From Ruminococcus flavefaciens (GTDB taxonomy: Bacteria; Bacillota; Clostridia; Oscillospirales; Ruminococcaceae), in the NCBI RefSeq assembly GCF_900116855.1, contig NZ_UETD01000008.1, forward strand, positions 163,712 to 227,711: 64,000 nt of DNA. Direction: 5' to 3'. Shown here piece by piece: positions 43,957 through 52,206 of this stretch; the first letter of the stretch is position 1, and every line of letters begins with the position of its first letter. A program made the translations under genes and the position numbers. The notes under the pieces are model-generated. The model worked only from the letters and a program-made list of their open reading frames with translations. It made no database searches and had not been told where the DNA came from.

Positions 43957-43983
43957 AGTGTATATTTTCACGGGAGGTACGTC

Positions 43984-44649
43984 ATGAGAATACGTCATAA
44001 ACCATGGGCAAAGCCCGAGCTTGAGGCTTGTCCCTTTTACATACACGAACCCCAGAAGCAGATAGGTCACTGGAGAGAGCTCTTTGCGGAGCCCGACAAG
44101 CCGCTTTATGTGGAGCTTGGCTGCGGTAAGGGAGGCTTCATATCGCAGGCTGCTCCCGCCCACCCCGAGGTCAACTTCATAGCCATGGATATCAAGAACG
44201 AGATGCTGGTGCTGGCAAAGCGCAAGCTGGAGGCTGCCTATGAGGAAAAGGGCAAAGCTCCCGACAATGTCCGCATAGCCATCCAGAACATCGAGCGCCT
44301 TGAGCTGGCATGGGACGAGAACGACCGTGCAGACCGCATATATATCAACTTCTGCAATCCGTGGCCCAAGAAAAAGCACAAGAAGCGCCGCCTCACCCAC
44401 ACCCGTCAGCTGGTGAACTACAAGAAGTTCCTCCGCGGCGAGCTGTGGTTCAAGACCGATGACGACGAGCTTTTCGAGGAGTCCTTCGAGTACTTCGAGG
44501 AGGCAGGCTTCAGGATAAAGTACAAGACATGGGACCTCCACGCAGAGAGCCCCTACGAGAACTTCGTCACCGAGCATGAGAAGATGTTCACCGATGAGGG
44601 CAAAAAGATAAAGTTCCTTATCGCAGAGCCAATAACGGAGGAAAAATAA
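43984..44649 (+). CDS. trmB: tRNA (guanine-N7-)-methyltransferase
   Basis: A 221-residue SAM-dependent enzyme that makes m7G46 in tRNA. I start at ATG 43984 (MRIRHKPWAKPELEACPFYI) after GGGAGG. VELGCGKGGFISQAA is the SAM loop; IYINFCNPWPKKKHKKRRLT and HTRQLVNYKKFL are the TrmB signature, with F-C-N-P-W-P as the substrate loop in place of the usual F-P-D-P-W-P. The stop overlaps the start of the next small gene (TAATG). Confidence 0.94.
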   Translation: MRIRHKPWAKPELEACPFYIHEPQKQIGHWRELFAEPDKPLYVELGCGKGGFISQAAPAHPEVNFIAMDIKNEMLVLAKRKLEAAYEEKGKAPDNVRIAIQNIERLELAWDENDRADRIYINFCNPWPKKKHKKRRLTHTRQLVNYKKFLRGELWFKTDDDELFEESFEYFEEAGFRIKYKTWDLHAESPYENFVTEHEKMFTDEGKKIKFLIAEPITEEK

Positions 44650-44858
44650 TGGAATTCAGCAAGGATTTCGGCGTCCTGCACGTTGAGGGCGGCTCCATGA
44701 AGACCGCCGGCAAGGGCACTCTGGACACCGCACAGGATGTTCCGCAGAACATACGCACAAAGATAGACCCGAAAAAGGTAGCAGTCACCGCTGCAAAGGC
44801 AGCAGCCCTGACAGGACTGGTGCTGCTCAGACACAAGGCAAAGAAGAAGCGCAGATAA
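44649..44858 (+). CDS. Small basic hypothetical protein
   Basis: A 69-residue protein whose ATG overlaps the trmB stop, so it is probably translated by coupling. It has a hydrophobic stretch near the C-terminus (VTAAKAAALTGLVLLRH, about 46-62) and a basic end (KAKKKRR), compatible with a small tail-anchored protein. No family recognised. Confidence 0.6.
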   Translation: MEFSKDFGVLHVEGGSMKTAGKGTLDTAQDVPQNIRTKIDPKKVAVTAAKAAALTGLVLLRHKAKKKRR

Positions 44859-44867
44859 TAATATACA

Positions 44868-45051
44868 TTTGTAGGGGGCGCACAATGTGCGCCCCCTACA
44901 AATACACATCAATTTTAACACGAGCGAACATGGTTCGTCCCTACAACTCCAATTTTTCGGGACGCCGGGGGCGGCGTCCCCTACATTAGCTGACGGCTGA
45001 CGGCTGACGGCTAATGGCTTAAATCAGAATTTTGCAAAGCAAAATTCTGAT
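44868..45051. repeat. Cluster of palindromic intergenic repeats
   Basis: TGTAGGGGGCGCAC and GTGCGCCCCCTACA (about 44871-44901) form a long perfect hairpin that may stop trmB transcripts. CGGGACGCC with GGCGTCCC follows, then a CTGACGG triplet run, GGCTAATGGCTTAAATC and the palindrome ATCAGAATTTTGC/GCAAAATTCTGAT (45024-45052). The last two parts share their layout with repeats A and B. No ORF. Confidence 0.7.
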
Positions 45052-45058
45052 TTAATGC

Positions 45059-45087
45059 TTTACAACTCTGAAAAAAGGTGCTATAAT
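45059..45087 (+). promoter_or_regulatory. SigA-type promoter of ddh
   Basis: TTTACA (45059-45064) and TATAAT (45082-45087) are 17 bases apart, immediately downstream of a perfect palindrome. The leader to ATG 45142 is about 48 bases. Confidence 0.8.
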
Positions 45088-45141
45088 GTATGTAAGCTGT
45101 GTTCAATGGCGAGCACAGTATTTCAAAGGAGGTATTTCCAT

Positions 45142-46131
45142 ATGGAAAAAATCAGAATAGGTATCTCAGGATACGGTAATCTCGGCAGAGGCGTAGAGCT
45201 TGCTATCCGTCAGAACGATGACATGGAACTCGTTGGTATTTTCACACGCCGCGATCCTTCCACAGTCAAGCCCCTCACAGCAGGTGCTAAGGTTTACAGC
45301 ATTGCAGATGCTGAGAAAATGACAAACGACATAGACGTTATGATAATCTGCGGCGGAAGCGCTACCGATCTTCCCAAGCAGACTCCCGAAATGGCTAAGC
45401 TGTTCAACGTTATCGACAGCTTCGACACACACGCAAGAATACCCGAGCACTTTGCAAACGTTGACAAGGCTGCAAAGGAAAACGGTCACCTTGCATTCAT
45501 CTCTCTGGGCTGGGATCCCGGTCTCTTCTCACTGAACAGACTCTACGCAGAGTCCATTCTCCCCAACGGCAAGAGCTACACATTCTGGGGCAAGGGCGTA
45601 AGTCAGGGCCACTCAGACGCTATCCGCCGTGTTGAGGGCGTCAAGAGAGGTATCCAGTACACAGTTCCCGTTGAGTCCGCTATGGAAGCTGTCCGCAGCG
45701 GCAGCCAGCCCGAGCTGACAACACGCCAGAAGCACCTCAGAGAGTGCTGGGTAGTTCCCGAGGAGGGAGCTGATCTGGCTAAGATCGAGAACGATATCAA
45801 GACCATGAAGAACTACTTCGACCAGTACGATACAACTGTAAACTTCATCACCGAGGAGGAGTTCGACGCTAAGCACAACAAGATGCCTCACGGCGGCTTC
45901 GTAATGAGAAGCGGTCTCACAGGCGACGGCGAAAAGACTCACCAGATGATCGAGTATTCACTGAAGCTGGAGTCCAACCCCGAGTTCACAGCAAGCGTTC
46001 TCATCTGCTTCGCAAGAGCACTTGCAAGAATGAAGGCTGAAGGCGCAACAGGCTGCAAGACAGCATTCGACGTTCCGCCTGCATACCTTTCAAAGCTCAG
46101 CGGCGAGGAGCTCAGAGCTTCCATGCTCTAA
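45142..46131 (+). CDS. ddh: meso-Diaminopimelate D-dehydrogenase
   Basis: A 329-residue NADPH-dependent enzyme that forms meso-diaminopimelate directly from tetrahydrodipicolinate, for lysine and peptidoglycan. I start at ATG 45142 after AAAGGAGG; longer in-frame starts overlap the promoter. IRIGISGYGNLGRGVELAI is the nucleotide-binding motif; ISLGWDPGLFSLNRLYAE and GKGVSQGHSDAIRRVEGVK are hallmark active-site segments of Ddh. Its presence suggests the single-step branch of lysine synthesis in this organism. Monocistronic, with a terminator after it. Confidence 0.95.
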   Translation: MEKIRIGISGYGNLGRGVELAIRQNDDMELVGIFTRRDPSTVKPLTAGAKVYSIADAEKMTNDIDVMIICGGSATDLPKQTPEMAKLFNVIDSFDTHARIPEHFANVDKAAKENGHLAFISLGWDPGLFSLNRLYAESILPNGKSYTFWGKGVSQGHSDAIRRVEGVKRGIQYTVPVESAMEAVRSGSQPELTTRQKHLRECWVVPEEGADLAKIENDIKTMKNYFDQYDTTVNFITEEEFDAKHNKMPHGGFVMRSGLTGDGEKTHQMIEYSLKLESNPEFTASVLICFARALARMKAEGATGCKTAFDVPPAYLSKLSGEELRASML

Positions 46132-46149
46132 TAAAAATTGTACCACAAA

Positions 46150-46177
46150 AGGGCTGCTTTATGCAGCTCTTTTTTTA
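46150..46177 (+). terminator. Intrinsic terminator after ddh
   Basis: AGGGCTGC and GCAGCTCT (about 46150-46170) pair around TTTAT with one G-U pair and are followed by a run of T. Confidence 0.85.
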
Positions 46178-46249
46178 TGCCGCAATATACATTCAGCACA
46201 AATCAAGATAACATAGTATGTTTATTTTGTCGTTTTTGCGGTAAATTCG

Positions 46250-46278
46250 TTGACATCAGACAGGCAAAGTGATACAAT
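46250..46278 (+). promoter_or_regulatory. SigA-type promoter of the zinc-ribbon LRR gene
   Basis: TTGACA (46250-46255) and TACAAT (46273-46278) are 17 bases apart, about 38 bases before the ATG at 46316. Confidence 0.82.
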
Positions 46279-46315
46279 TATAATATAAAATTATGACATA
46301 ATAAGGGGGATCTGT

Positions 46316-47458
46316 ATGCCATTAGTAAATGCTATTTGCACAAGCTGCAATAAGACCGTTGAAGTTGACAATACAAAGGACGCATGGGTGTGTCCGCACT
46401 GCAGTACGCCATTTGTAGTTGACAAAGCAATTAAGAAATACCGCTCTCAGCACAGAGATGTGGCAAAAAAGGTCAAAGCCGTAAAGAAGAACAGCACAGA
46501 CTTTGAGGTAAGTGAGGGCGTACTCACCGCCTACAAGGGCAGCTCCTCAGAGGTGACTATCCCAGGAAACGTCCATAAAATAGGCGATAACGTCTTTGAG
46601 AACAACACCACGCTGAAAAAGGTCGTGATCCACGACAAGGTGGAGGAGATAGGCGGCTATGCCTTCCGCGGCTGCACCGCACTGGAGGAGATAAAATTTC
46701 CCGACAGCATAAAAACTCTGGGACCATGGGCTTTCCGCGGCTGCACCTCCCTTACGGAGCTGGTGCTGCCGCCGCAGCTAAGACATATATCCGACTGTCT
46801 CTTTGCGGACTGCTCATCACTCACATCTGTTGAGCTCCCCGACCTTCTCACTGAGATAGGCGCATTCGCGTTTTCGGGCTGCAAGAACCTGAAAGCCATA
46901 GAAATACCGAAATATGTGGCGCAGATCGGAAAGTACGCTTTTTCGGGCTGTGAGCAGATAGAGCGCGTTGTCATTCCCGACGGCGTATCGCTCATCGAGG
47001 AGTGTACCTTCGCTAACTGTACCGCCCTCGCCGCAGTGGGGCTTCCCAAGACCATAAAGTCTATTGGCGCATCCTCATTCCAGAACTGCATCTCACTTAA
47101 AAATGTAGAGATACCCGGCGGAGTCCTCAGCGTGGACGGCTTCCGCGGCTGTACGGGACTAAGAGCTCTGGATATCCCATCGGGAGTAACAGCCATAGGA
47201 GATTTCAGCGGCTGTACCAACCTTGAGAGCATAAGACTGCCAGCGTCACTGAAAAAGGTAAGCGGCGGTTTTACAGACTGTCCCAAGCTCACCACCATCT
47301 CATGGCCTAACCTTGCCGACAATGCAGTCAGCTTCCCCGCCTACTACGAGACCGTAGTCGCCAGCCGAAAGGCAGCAGGAAAGTGCATATACTGCGGCGG
47401 AGACTTCAAGCTCCTGAGCAAGGTGTGCAAGGTCTGCGGCAAGAAAAAGGACTACTGA
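46316..47458 (+). CDS. Intracellular leucine-rich-repeat protein flanked by zinc ribbons
   Basis: A 380-residue protein without a signal peptide. An N-terminal zinc ribbon (CTSCNKTVEVDNTKDAWVCP plus HC, about 8-30) precedes BspA/LRR_5 repeats (about 70-340; units such as IGGYAFRGCTALEEIKFPDS and IGKYAFSGCEQIERVVIPDG). A second Cys set near the end (CIYCGGDF and CKVCGKKK, about 355-378) looks like another zinc ribbon. BspA repeats are usually on secreted proteins, so a cytoplasmic version with two metal sites is unusual. Function unknown, perhaps a scaffold. Confidence 0.85.
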   Translation: MPLVNAICTSCNKTVEVDNTKDAWVCPHCSTPFVVDKAIKKYRSQHRDVAKKVKAVKKNSTDFEVSEGVLTAYKGSSSEVTIPGNVHKIGDNVFENNTTLKKVVIHDKVEEIGGYAFRGCTALEEIKFPDSIKTLGPWAFRGCTSLTELVLPPQLRHISDCLFADCSSLTSVELPDLLTEIGAFAFSGCKNLKAIEIPKYVAQIGKYAFSGCEQIERVVIPDGVSLIEECTFANCTALAAVGLPKTIKSIGASSFQNCISLKNVEIPGGVLSVDGFRGCTGLRALDIPSGVTAIGDFSGCTNLESIRLPASLKKVSGGFTDCPKLTTISWPNLADNAVSFPAYYETVVASRKAAGKCIYCGGDFKLLSKVCKVCGKKKDY

Positions 47459-47509
47459 TACTGAGAAGTCAGGAGTTGAAAGTTTAAAGTTGAAAATCAA
47501 GTACATCAT

Positions 47510-47876
47510 CAGCCCGGGGCATTAAGGGCGGTACTAATATAGAAGATTTACAGTTTATTATTGAGGAGGACCCTTTTGAAAAAGGGTCTCTCCTCAAACT
47601 CCTCCCCTAAAACTTTCAGCATTTAATTTAGCCCAGACAGGGCGCTCCCAGTATTATACTGGTTTTCACATTTTGTGTGCAGCGCCCTGTCTGGGCTAAA
47701 TTCAGTTATAAAGTCTTTGGAAAAGGGGTTCGGGGTGACTCCCCGCAGTGCGGGGAGATGTCACGCAGTGACAGAGGGGCGCGCCTCCGTCAGAGGAGAA
47801 CCTTTCCTCAGAAAGGTTTTTCCCCGATAATTTGCTATAGCATTCTATATGAGTGTAGCCCTTATGCCCCGGGCTG
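47510..47876. mobile_element. Candidate MITE with terminal inverted repeats
   Basis: The 367-base block starts CAGCCCGGGGCATTAAGGGC and ends with GCCCTTATGCCCCGGGCTG, which on the other strand matches the start for about 35 bases with small differences (both continue to ATATAGAA). Inside is a perfect 22-base inverted repeat (47625-47646 and 47681-47702, core TTTAGCCCAGACAGGGCGCT) and several short hairpins (GACCCTTTT/AAAAGGGTC, CTCCCCGCAGTGCGGGGAG). No ORF of note and no transposase. No obvious target-site duplication was seen. The flanks (47459-47509 and 47877-47914) hold no gene. Confidence 0.6.
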
Positions 47877-47914
47877 TGTTTTTCGGCTTTTTTGACAAAA
47901 GGACAAGTTTTGTA

Positions 47915-47943
47915 TTGACGGAAAGTGATTTTGGAGCTATAAT
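47915..47943 (+). promoter_or_regulatory. SigA-type promoter of the lipoprotein gene
   Basis: TTGACG (47915-47920) and TATAAT (47938-47943) are 17 bases apart, about 30 bases before the ATG at 47973. Confidence 0.85.
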
Positions 47944-47972
47944 ATTACTATCTTGACTATAAGGAGATAAAT

Positions 47973-48794
47973 ATGAAGCTCACAAAACGCGCATGGGCAG
48001 TTATTCTTACTGCCGTGCTATCCTCCGCACTATGGAGCTGCGATAACAAGAAAAGCTCACAGAGCGGAGCCGCAGAGGAAAGCTCCTCTGCCATTACAGA
48101 GACCACTTCGGAAACTGCTGCCGCTTCTCAGGAAAACACGGAAGCAGCTGCCACCACCTCATCATCGGCATCAACGGCAGAGTCCACCACTCTCACCACC
48201 TCCGCCGGGACGACTACCACATCTGCTGCGGAGACCACCGCACCTGCGGCAACAGAAGCACCGCAGGCTCCCACAAAGGCTGTGAAAAAGGGCTACGACA
48301 GCAGCTTTGAGGCGGCAAAGGCGTACTACAGCGCCTATCTCACGGGAAATGCTGACGCCGTATACGATATGCTCTGCGAGGAGGAGATAGAAGCCTATCA
48401 CTCATACCTGCGCTCCACAGACCTGCTGGAGGGCAAAAATCCACAGGTGGTATTCAAGCGTTCAAATGTTATCAACGCCATAAAGCAGTCCATACAGGCA
48501 ATACACGATATAATGAAGGAAAAATCCGATGTTGCCCCTGATAAGTGGACAGTTTCCCTTACCGAGGACCTGCTGAGGACCACAGGCGACAACGAGCTTG
48601 CCGACTTCAACAAGACTCTGAATACGGGATTCACAGCTGCCGCCGACTGCGGATATGTTTACTACAAGGACGGCAACGATGACCATTCCTTCATCGGAAA
48701 CGGCTGCGCCTTTGTAGAGCTGGACGGACGCTGGTATCTTTCCTACACCACAATAATGAACGCCGAACTAATCACATATCTTGATATATTCTGA
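47973..48794 (+). CDS. Lipoprotein with Ser/Thr-rich spacer, function unknown
   Basis: A 273-residue protein with a lipoprotein signal (VILTAVLSSALWSCDNKK, lipid Cys at about 23). Residues about 30-108 are a low-complexity Ser/Thr/Ala/Glu spacer, probably crossing the wall. The C-terminal domain (about 110-273) begins GYDSSFEAAKAYYSAYLTGN, like DUF4878 or similar NTF2-like lipoprotein domains, and contains KWTVSLTEDLLRTTGDNELA. No enzyme motif is visible. Followed by a terminator. Confidence 0.78.
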   Translation: MKLTKRAWAVILTAVLSSALWSCDNKKSSQSGAAEESSSAITETTSETAAASQENTEAAATTSSSASTAESTTLTTSAGTTTTSAAETTAPAATEAPQAPTKAVKKGYDSSFEAAKAYYSAYLTGNADAVYDMLCEEEIEAYHSYLRSTDLLEGKNPQVVFKRSNVINAIKQSIQAIHDIMKEKSDVAPDKWTVSLTEDLLRTTGDNELADFNKTLNTGFTAAADCGYVYYKDGNDDHSFIGNGCAFVELDGRWYLSYTTIMNAELITYLDIF

Positions 48795-48800
48795 TACACA

Positions 48801-48823
48801 GGGGCGGTCTTCCGCCCTTTTCT
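48801..48823 (+). terminator. Intrinsic terminator after the lipoprotein gene
   Basis: GGGCGG (48802-48807) and CCGCCC (48812-48817) form a six-pair stem with a TCTT loop followed by TTTTCT. Confidence 0.65.
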
Positions 48824-48841
48824 GATAAGGAGAACCACTAA

Positions 48842-49858
48842 ATGAAGATCATGCTTTTTGTTCTGTGCATACTCCCAGCACTGTACATACAAACTATCCT
48901 GAGGACACTTGTATTCCTGATTTTCGGACCTATGTTCGGAACGCGGCTGAAAGAGGTATCTTTTCTCCGGCTTGATCTCAAACACAGCGATGACGGCTGG
49001 AAGATATCAAAGGGAGACTACACTCCCATTATACAAGTCAGAATTGTTCCGGAAACCCGCAAGCCCCATAATAAAAAAACAGAATTTCTTCTAATTGTGA
49101 TCCTCTTTGCCGTACAGACGGGAGCAGCCGCAGCGATATGTTTAACAGCGTACTCCGTCTTCGGGATGCACTTCGGATATGCAGCGGCAGCATTATACGG
49201 ATTTGGATTCGGAATGGCGTTTTTTGCAGTTTCTAATATCGTCATACTCATTTACGTTCTCGTTTCGAGTGCAAGCCCTGCGAACAAATATCTGGACTCT
49301 CTGTTCCAGCGTTTAAGAAACGGCGAGAGCTACAGCTCTCTTGACGTAAAGCCCCTTGAGCAGCTCGGCTTCAGAAATGTAAGCGAACTCGATAAAAAGC
49401 GGCACTATAATATTTATATGGGATACCTTGCGGCAATAGGCGATTACGAGAGTATGCGCGTACCCTCTCATCGTATGATGGACAAGCTGATCGGTCTCGA
49501 ATTTTTGAAGTCTGATGCGGCAGTTTATAACAATCTCCTGTTCTTCTTCTCCGAAGTTGAGCCAAACAGAGAGTTCGCAGATATGATATTCAACAAGATG
49601 GAGAAAACCATCACCGCCGATACAGACCCCAACGGCAGAAGAGTCATGGCATATTACGCCTTTGGCATCTACAACGATATCGCAGGAGCAGAGCGCTTTC
49701 TCAGCGAGGGATATGCCGCCCTCAGCGAGTGGACAGGCACGCTCGCATCTTCGGCGGAGCTGGAAAAGGAGCTCCTTGACAGGCTCAGCAGCCGCATTGC
49801 ACAGGCAAAAGCCTCTCCTCAGCCATTTTTTAACAGCAGCGAAAACAGAATAATGTAA
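48842..49858 (+). CDS. Membrane protein of unknown function
   Basis: A 338-residue protein. Hydrophobic segments lie at about 3-32, 83-107 and 112-145; the remaining C-terminal 190 residues are soluble and helical (for example HYNIYMGYLAAIGDYESMRV and YYAFGIYNDIAGAERFLSEG), reminiscent of TPR-like pairs. AAGGAG lies before the ATG. It is followed 18 bases later by a Sel1-repeat gene and the two may form an operon. No family recognised. Confidence 0.75.
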   Translation: MKIMLFVLCILPALYIQTILRTLVFLIFGPMFGTRLKEVSFLRLDLKHSDDGWKISKGDYTPIIQVRIVPETRKPHNKKTEFLLIVILFAVQTGAAAAICLTAYSVFGMHFGYAAAALYGFGFGMAFFAVSNIVILIYVLVSSASPANKYLDSLFQRLRNGESYSSLDVKPLEQLGFRNVSELDKKRHYNIYMGYLAAIGDYESMRVPSHRMMDKLIGLEFLKSDAAVYNNLLFFFSEVEPNREFADMIFNKMEKTITADTDPNGRRVMAYYAFGIYNDIAGAERFLSEGYAALSEWTGTLASSAELEKELLDRLSSRIAQAKASPQPFFNSSENRIM

Positions 49859-49876
49859 ACTCATACGGAGGGATAT

Positions 49877-51448
49877 ATGGACAACAAGCTCCTCGCCGAG
49901 ACCACCGATGCCGTAAAGCAGGTCATCGACCGCTTCGGCATAGATATTCTTGCGGACCACAAGAGGTTCTGCTCGGCATTTTCAGACTTTGCTCCCCGAC
50001 TGGGCAAGGAGAACAAGGCGTTCTTCGTTGCGCTCAGCGAAAACGTGGGGACTATCTTCATAAAGGAAAACAGTGCTGTCACCGACGGCAACAAAACGCC
50101 CGAAGCCATAGTGGGCAGGGCTATGTCGGATATAACCGAATACCTCAACGACGAAAAGGCAGAGCTGGTGGTACGCAGTATCGCAGGTGCTCTCGGCTGG
50201 CAGATGACAGTCTCACAGACTCAGCAGACCGCACAGCCTGCTCAGCAGGCATATATGGCTTCCTCATCGCTTATCGAGGACCTTTTCCGCCGCGCTCAGA
50301 ACGGCGACAATGACGCCGGCTTCAATCTTGGAGAGCGATTTTTCTACGGCAGGGGCGTCAAGCAGGATTACGCAAAGGCTGTCAAGTGGTACACCGTCGC
50401 GGCAGACCGCGGCGATTGCAGCTCACAGAAAAAGCTGGCGGACTGCTACTATCTGGGACAGGGCGCAGAGCGCAACATCGCAAAGGCGGCTTACCGCTAC
50501 GAGCAGGCAGCCGAGCAGGGCGACTACGACTCCCAGAAGGCGCTGATACGCTGCTATCTCACAGGCGGAAGCGGCTTCCCTCCAGACAATGCAAGGGCAG
50601 AGTACTACTCTCGCCGCTACGGAGTATACGCAGACGATGATACTCCCGAGGGAATAATGAAGCTTGCACAGCTTGGCGACCCCAATGCACAGTTCAGGCT
50701 GGGTTGTATGCATCTCAACGGAACAGGTGTGGAGCACGATCCGCCCAAGGCGATATACTGGCTCAAGCAGGCAGCTGACAACGGTCACGCAGCCGCGCTT
50801 TTCGACCTTGGCTGCTGCTACTACTCGGGCAACGGAGTCACCAAGGACAGAGTGACTGCGGTAATGATGTTCAGAAAGGCTGCTGAAAAGGGCGACCTTG
50901 ACGCACTGAACAATCTGGGCAGCTGTCTCCTCAGCGGAGAGGGCACACAGCGCGACCCAAGAGCAGCCGCGGACAGCTTCAGAAAAGCTGCGGAGCTTGG
51001 TCACGCCAAGGCGCAGTACAACTACGGAGAATGCTGCTACAACGGCACAGGCGTCCCAAAAAATACTGCCGAAGCGTACAGATGGTATCGTGAAGCCGCT
51101 TCGCAGGATGACCCCAACGGTCAGTACTCCTGCGGCTGGTGCCTTGAACGAGGTGAGGGCACAGCAAAGGACCCCATCGCCGCCAAGGAGATGTATGAGC
51201 TTGCTGCTGCACAGCGGCATACAGCGGCACAGAAGGCACTGGGCTGCTGCTACGCAAACGGAACAGGCACCGCCAAGAACTTCGCCAACGCCGCAGATTG
51301 CTTCCAGAAGGCAGCTGCAGGCGGTGACAAGGAGGCAGCGGAGCTCCTTGCAGCCTGCTATAAATACGGCGGCGAGTATCTTGCTCCCAACGACGCAAGA
51401 GCTCATTACTACGCCGACCAGTATGGTCTGGACTATGATGAGATATAA
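49877..51448 (+). CDS. Sel1-repeat (SLR) protein
   Basis: A 523-residue cytoplasmic protein. Residues about 1-110 form a distinct N-terminal domain of unknown type. After a Gln/Ala-rich linker (about 113-125) come ten or so Sel1-like repeats (about 135-515) with units like AQFRLGCMHLNGTGVEHDPP and KAIYWLKQAADNGHAAALFD, a TPR-like solenoid for protein contacts. Units near the end of each half carry YYADQYGLDYDE-like closures. It may be cotranscribed with the membrane protein upstream. Repeat copy B starts about ten bases after the stop. Confidence 0.9.
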   Translation: MDNKLLAETTDAVKQVIDRFGIDILADHKRFCSAFSDFAPRLGKENKAFFVALSENVGTIFIKENSAVTDGNKTPEAIVGRAMSDITEYLNDEKAELVVRSIAGALGWQMTVSQTQQTAQPAQQAYMASSSLIEDLFRRAQNGDNDAGFNLGERFFYGRGVKQDYAKAVKWYTVAADRGDCSSQKKLADCYYLGQGAERNIAKAAYRYEQAAEQGDYDSQKALIRCYLTGGSGFPPDNARAEYYSRRYGVYADDDTPEGIMKLAQLGDPNAQFRLGCMHLNGTGVEHDPPKAIYWLKQAADNGHAAALFDLGCCYYSGNGVTKDRVTAVMMFRKAAEKGDLDALNNLGSCLLSGEGTQRDPRAAADSFRKAAELGHAKAQYNYGECCYNGTGVPKNTAEAYRWYREAASQDDPNGQYSCGWCLERGEGTAKDPIAAKEMYELAAAQRHTAAQKALGCCYANGTGTAKNFANAADCFQKAAAGGDKEAAELLAACYKYGGEYLAPNDARAHYYADQYGLDYDEI

Positions 51449-51457
51449 GAAAAGGAT

Positions 51458-51678
51458 TCACATACAGAAGTTTTGCCCCGAAGCGCTTCAAAGCACCTCG
51501 GGGCAATGTTTTTTGCTATGGTAAATCGGAATTTAACACCTTCGGTGTTAAATTCCGAAGCCCTTAGCCTTTAGCTTTTAGCCATTAGGAAGCGGCTTCG
51601 CCGCTTTATTATCGGGCGGCGGAACGCCGCCCCTACATCAGGCTAACGGCTAATGGCTATGGGCTAACGGCTTAAATC
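51458..51678. repeat. Composite intergenic repeat, copy B
   Basis: Same order of parts as copy A at 30964-31165: TGCCCCGA.../...TCGGGGCA hairpin after the gene stop, the CGGAATTTAACACC palindrome, the AGCCCTTAGCCTTTAGC run, the GC palindrome and the GGCTAACGGC run ending TTAAATC. It carries about 20 extra bases (TTTATTATCGGGCGGCGGAA) inside the central GC part. Long stretches are identical to copy A. It lies between the Sel1 gene and the convergent M50 gene. Confidence 0.8.
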
Positions 51679-51684
51679 CAACTC

Positions 51685-52206
51685 TCAACTCACAACTCTC
51701 AACTTAAAGAACGCCAACGCTGCAAAAACGATAATAAGCAGCCGGACAGCGTTCAGCACCAGCTCCGCGGTGCGTTCGTGAGGAGTCCCCACAGTGAACA
51801 GAGCTATGACCGCTCCCCCATCAAGGCAGCGGAAGGGCAGCATATTATACGCCGCCGCCAGCAGGTTCAGCACAGGAAAGGTACCGCCGCAGTCCGCCAG
51901 CCTCATGAGCCCGAACACCAGAAGGTTTGCGGCAGGTCCTGCCAGAAGCACCGCAAGGCTCCTTCTTACGGGCTCCGCGGCAGCACGGACAGTCTCCATA
52001 CGGATGCCTGCGCCGCTGAAACTGACCGCGGAGAGTCTTCCCCCAGTCAGCCACAGTGCAAGTATATGACCGAATTCATGTATCGCACAGGTGGTATAAA
52101 ACGCCAGCACCAGAGCGCTGTCACGGAAAAGGAACACAAGAGCATTGAACACCAGAAAAGAGAAGTCCACCCTGACGGTAACGCCGCAAGTCTTAAAGCT
52201 TATCAA
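51685..52206 (-). CDS. M50 site-2 protease family (SpoIVFB-like)
   Basis: A 173-residue membrane metalloprotease. The zinc motif is CAIHEFGHILALWL (HExxH with His at about 43 and 47) and the third ligand lies in YNMLPFRCLDGGAVI (NxxPxxxLDGG). Five or so hydrophobic segments match SpoIVFB-like S2P proteins. It starts at a TTG (52206) nested in the end of the upstream gene, nine bases after AGGAG, so the two are coupled. In spore formers SpoIVFB activates SigK; other S2Ps release other factors, so the target here is open. Confidence 0.87.
   Translation of the reverse strand: MISFKTCGVTVRVDFSFLVFNALVFLFRDSALVLAFYTTCAIHEFGHILALWLTGGRLSAVSFSGAGIRMETVRAAAEPVRRSLAVLLAGPAANLLVFGLMRLADCGGTFPVLNLLAAAYNMLPFRCLDGGAVIALFTVGTPHERTAELVLNAVRLLIIVFAALAFFKLRVVS

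Noticed and set aside
44868..45055. Possible CRISPR or tRNA in the palindrome cluster
   Set aside because: Units differ in length and sequence, spacers are not constant, and no cloverleaf with anticodon loop can be drawn.
50423..51406. Minus-strand ORF of 327 codons
   Set aside because: Antisense to the Sel1 repeats; the repetitive pattern mirrors the sense protein.
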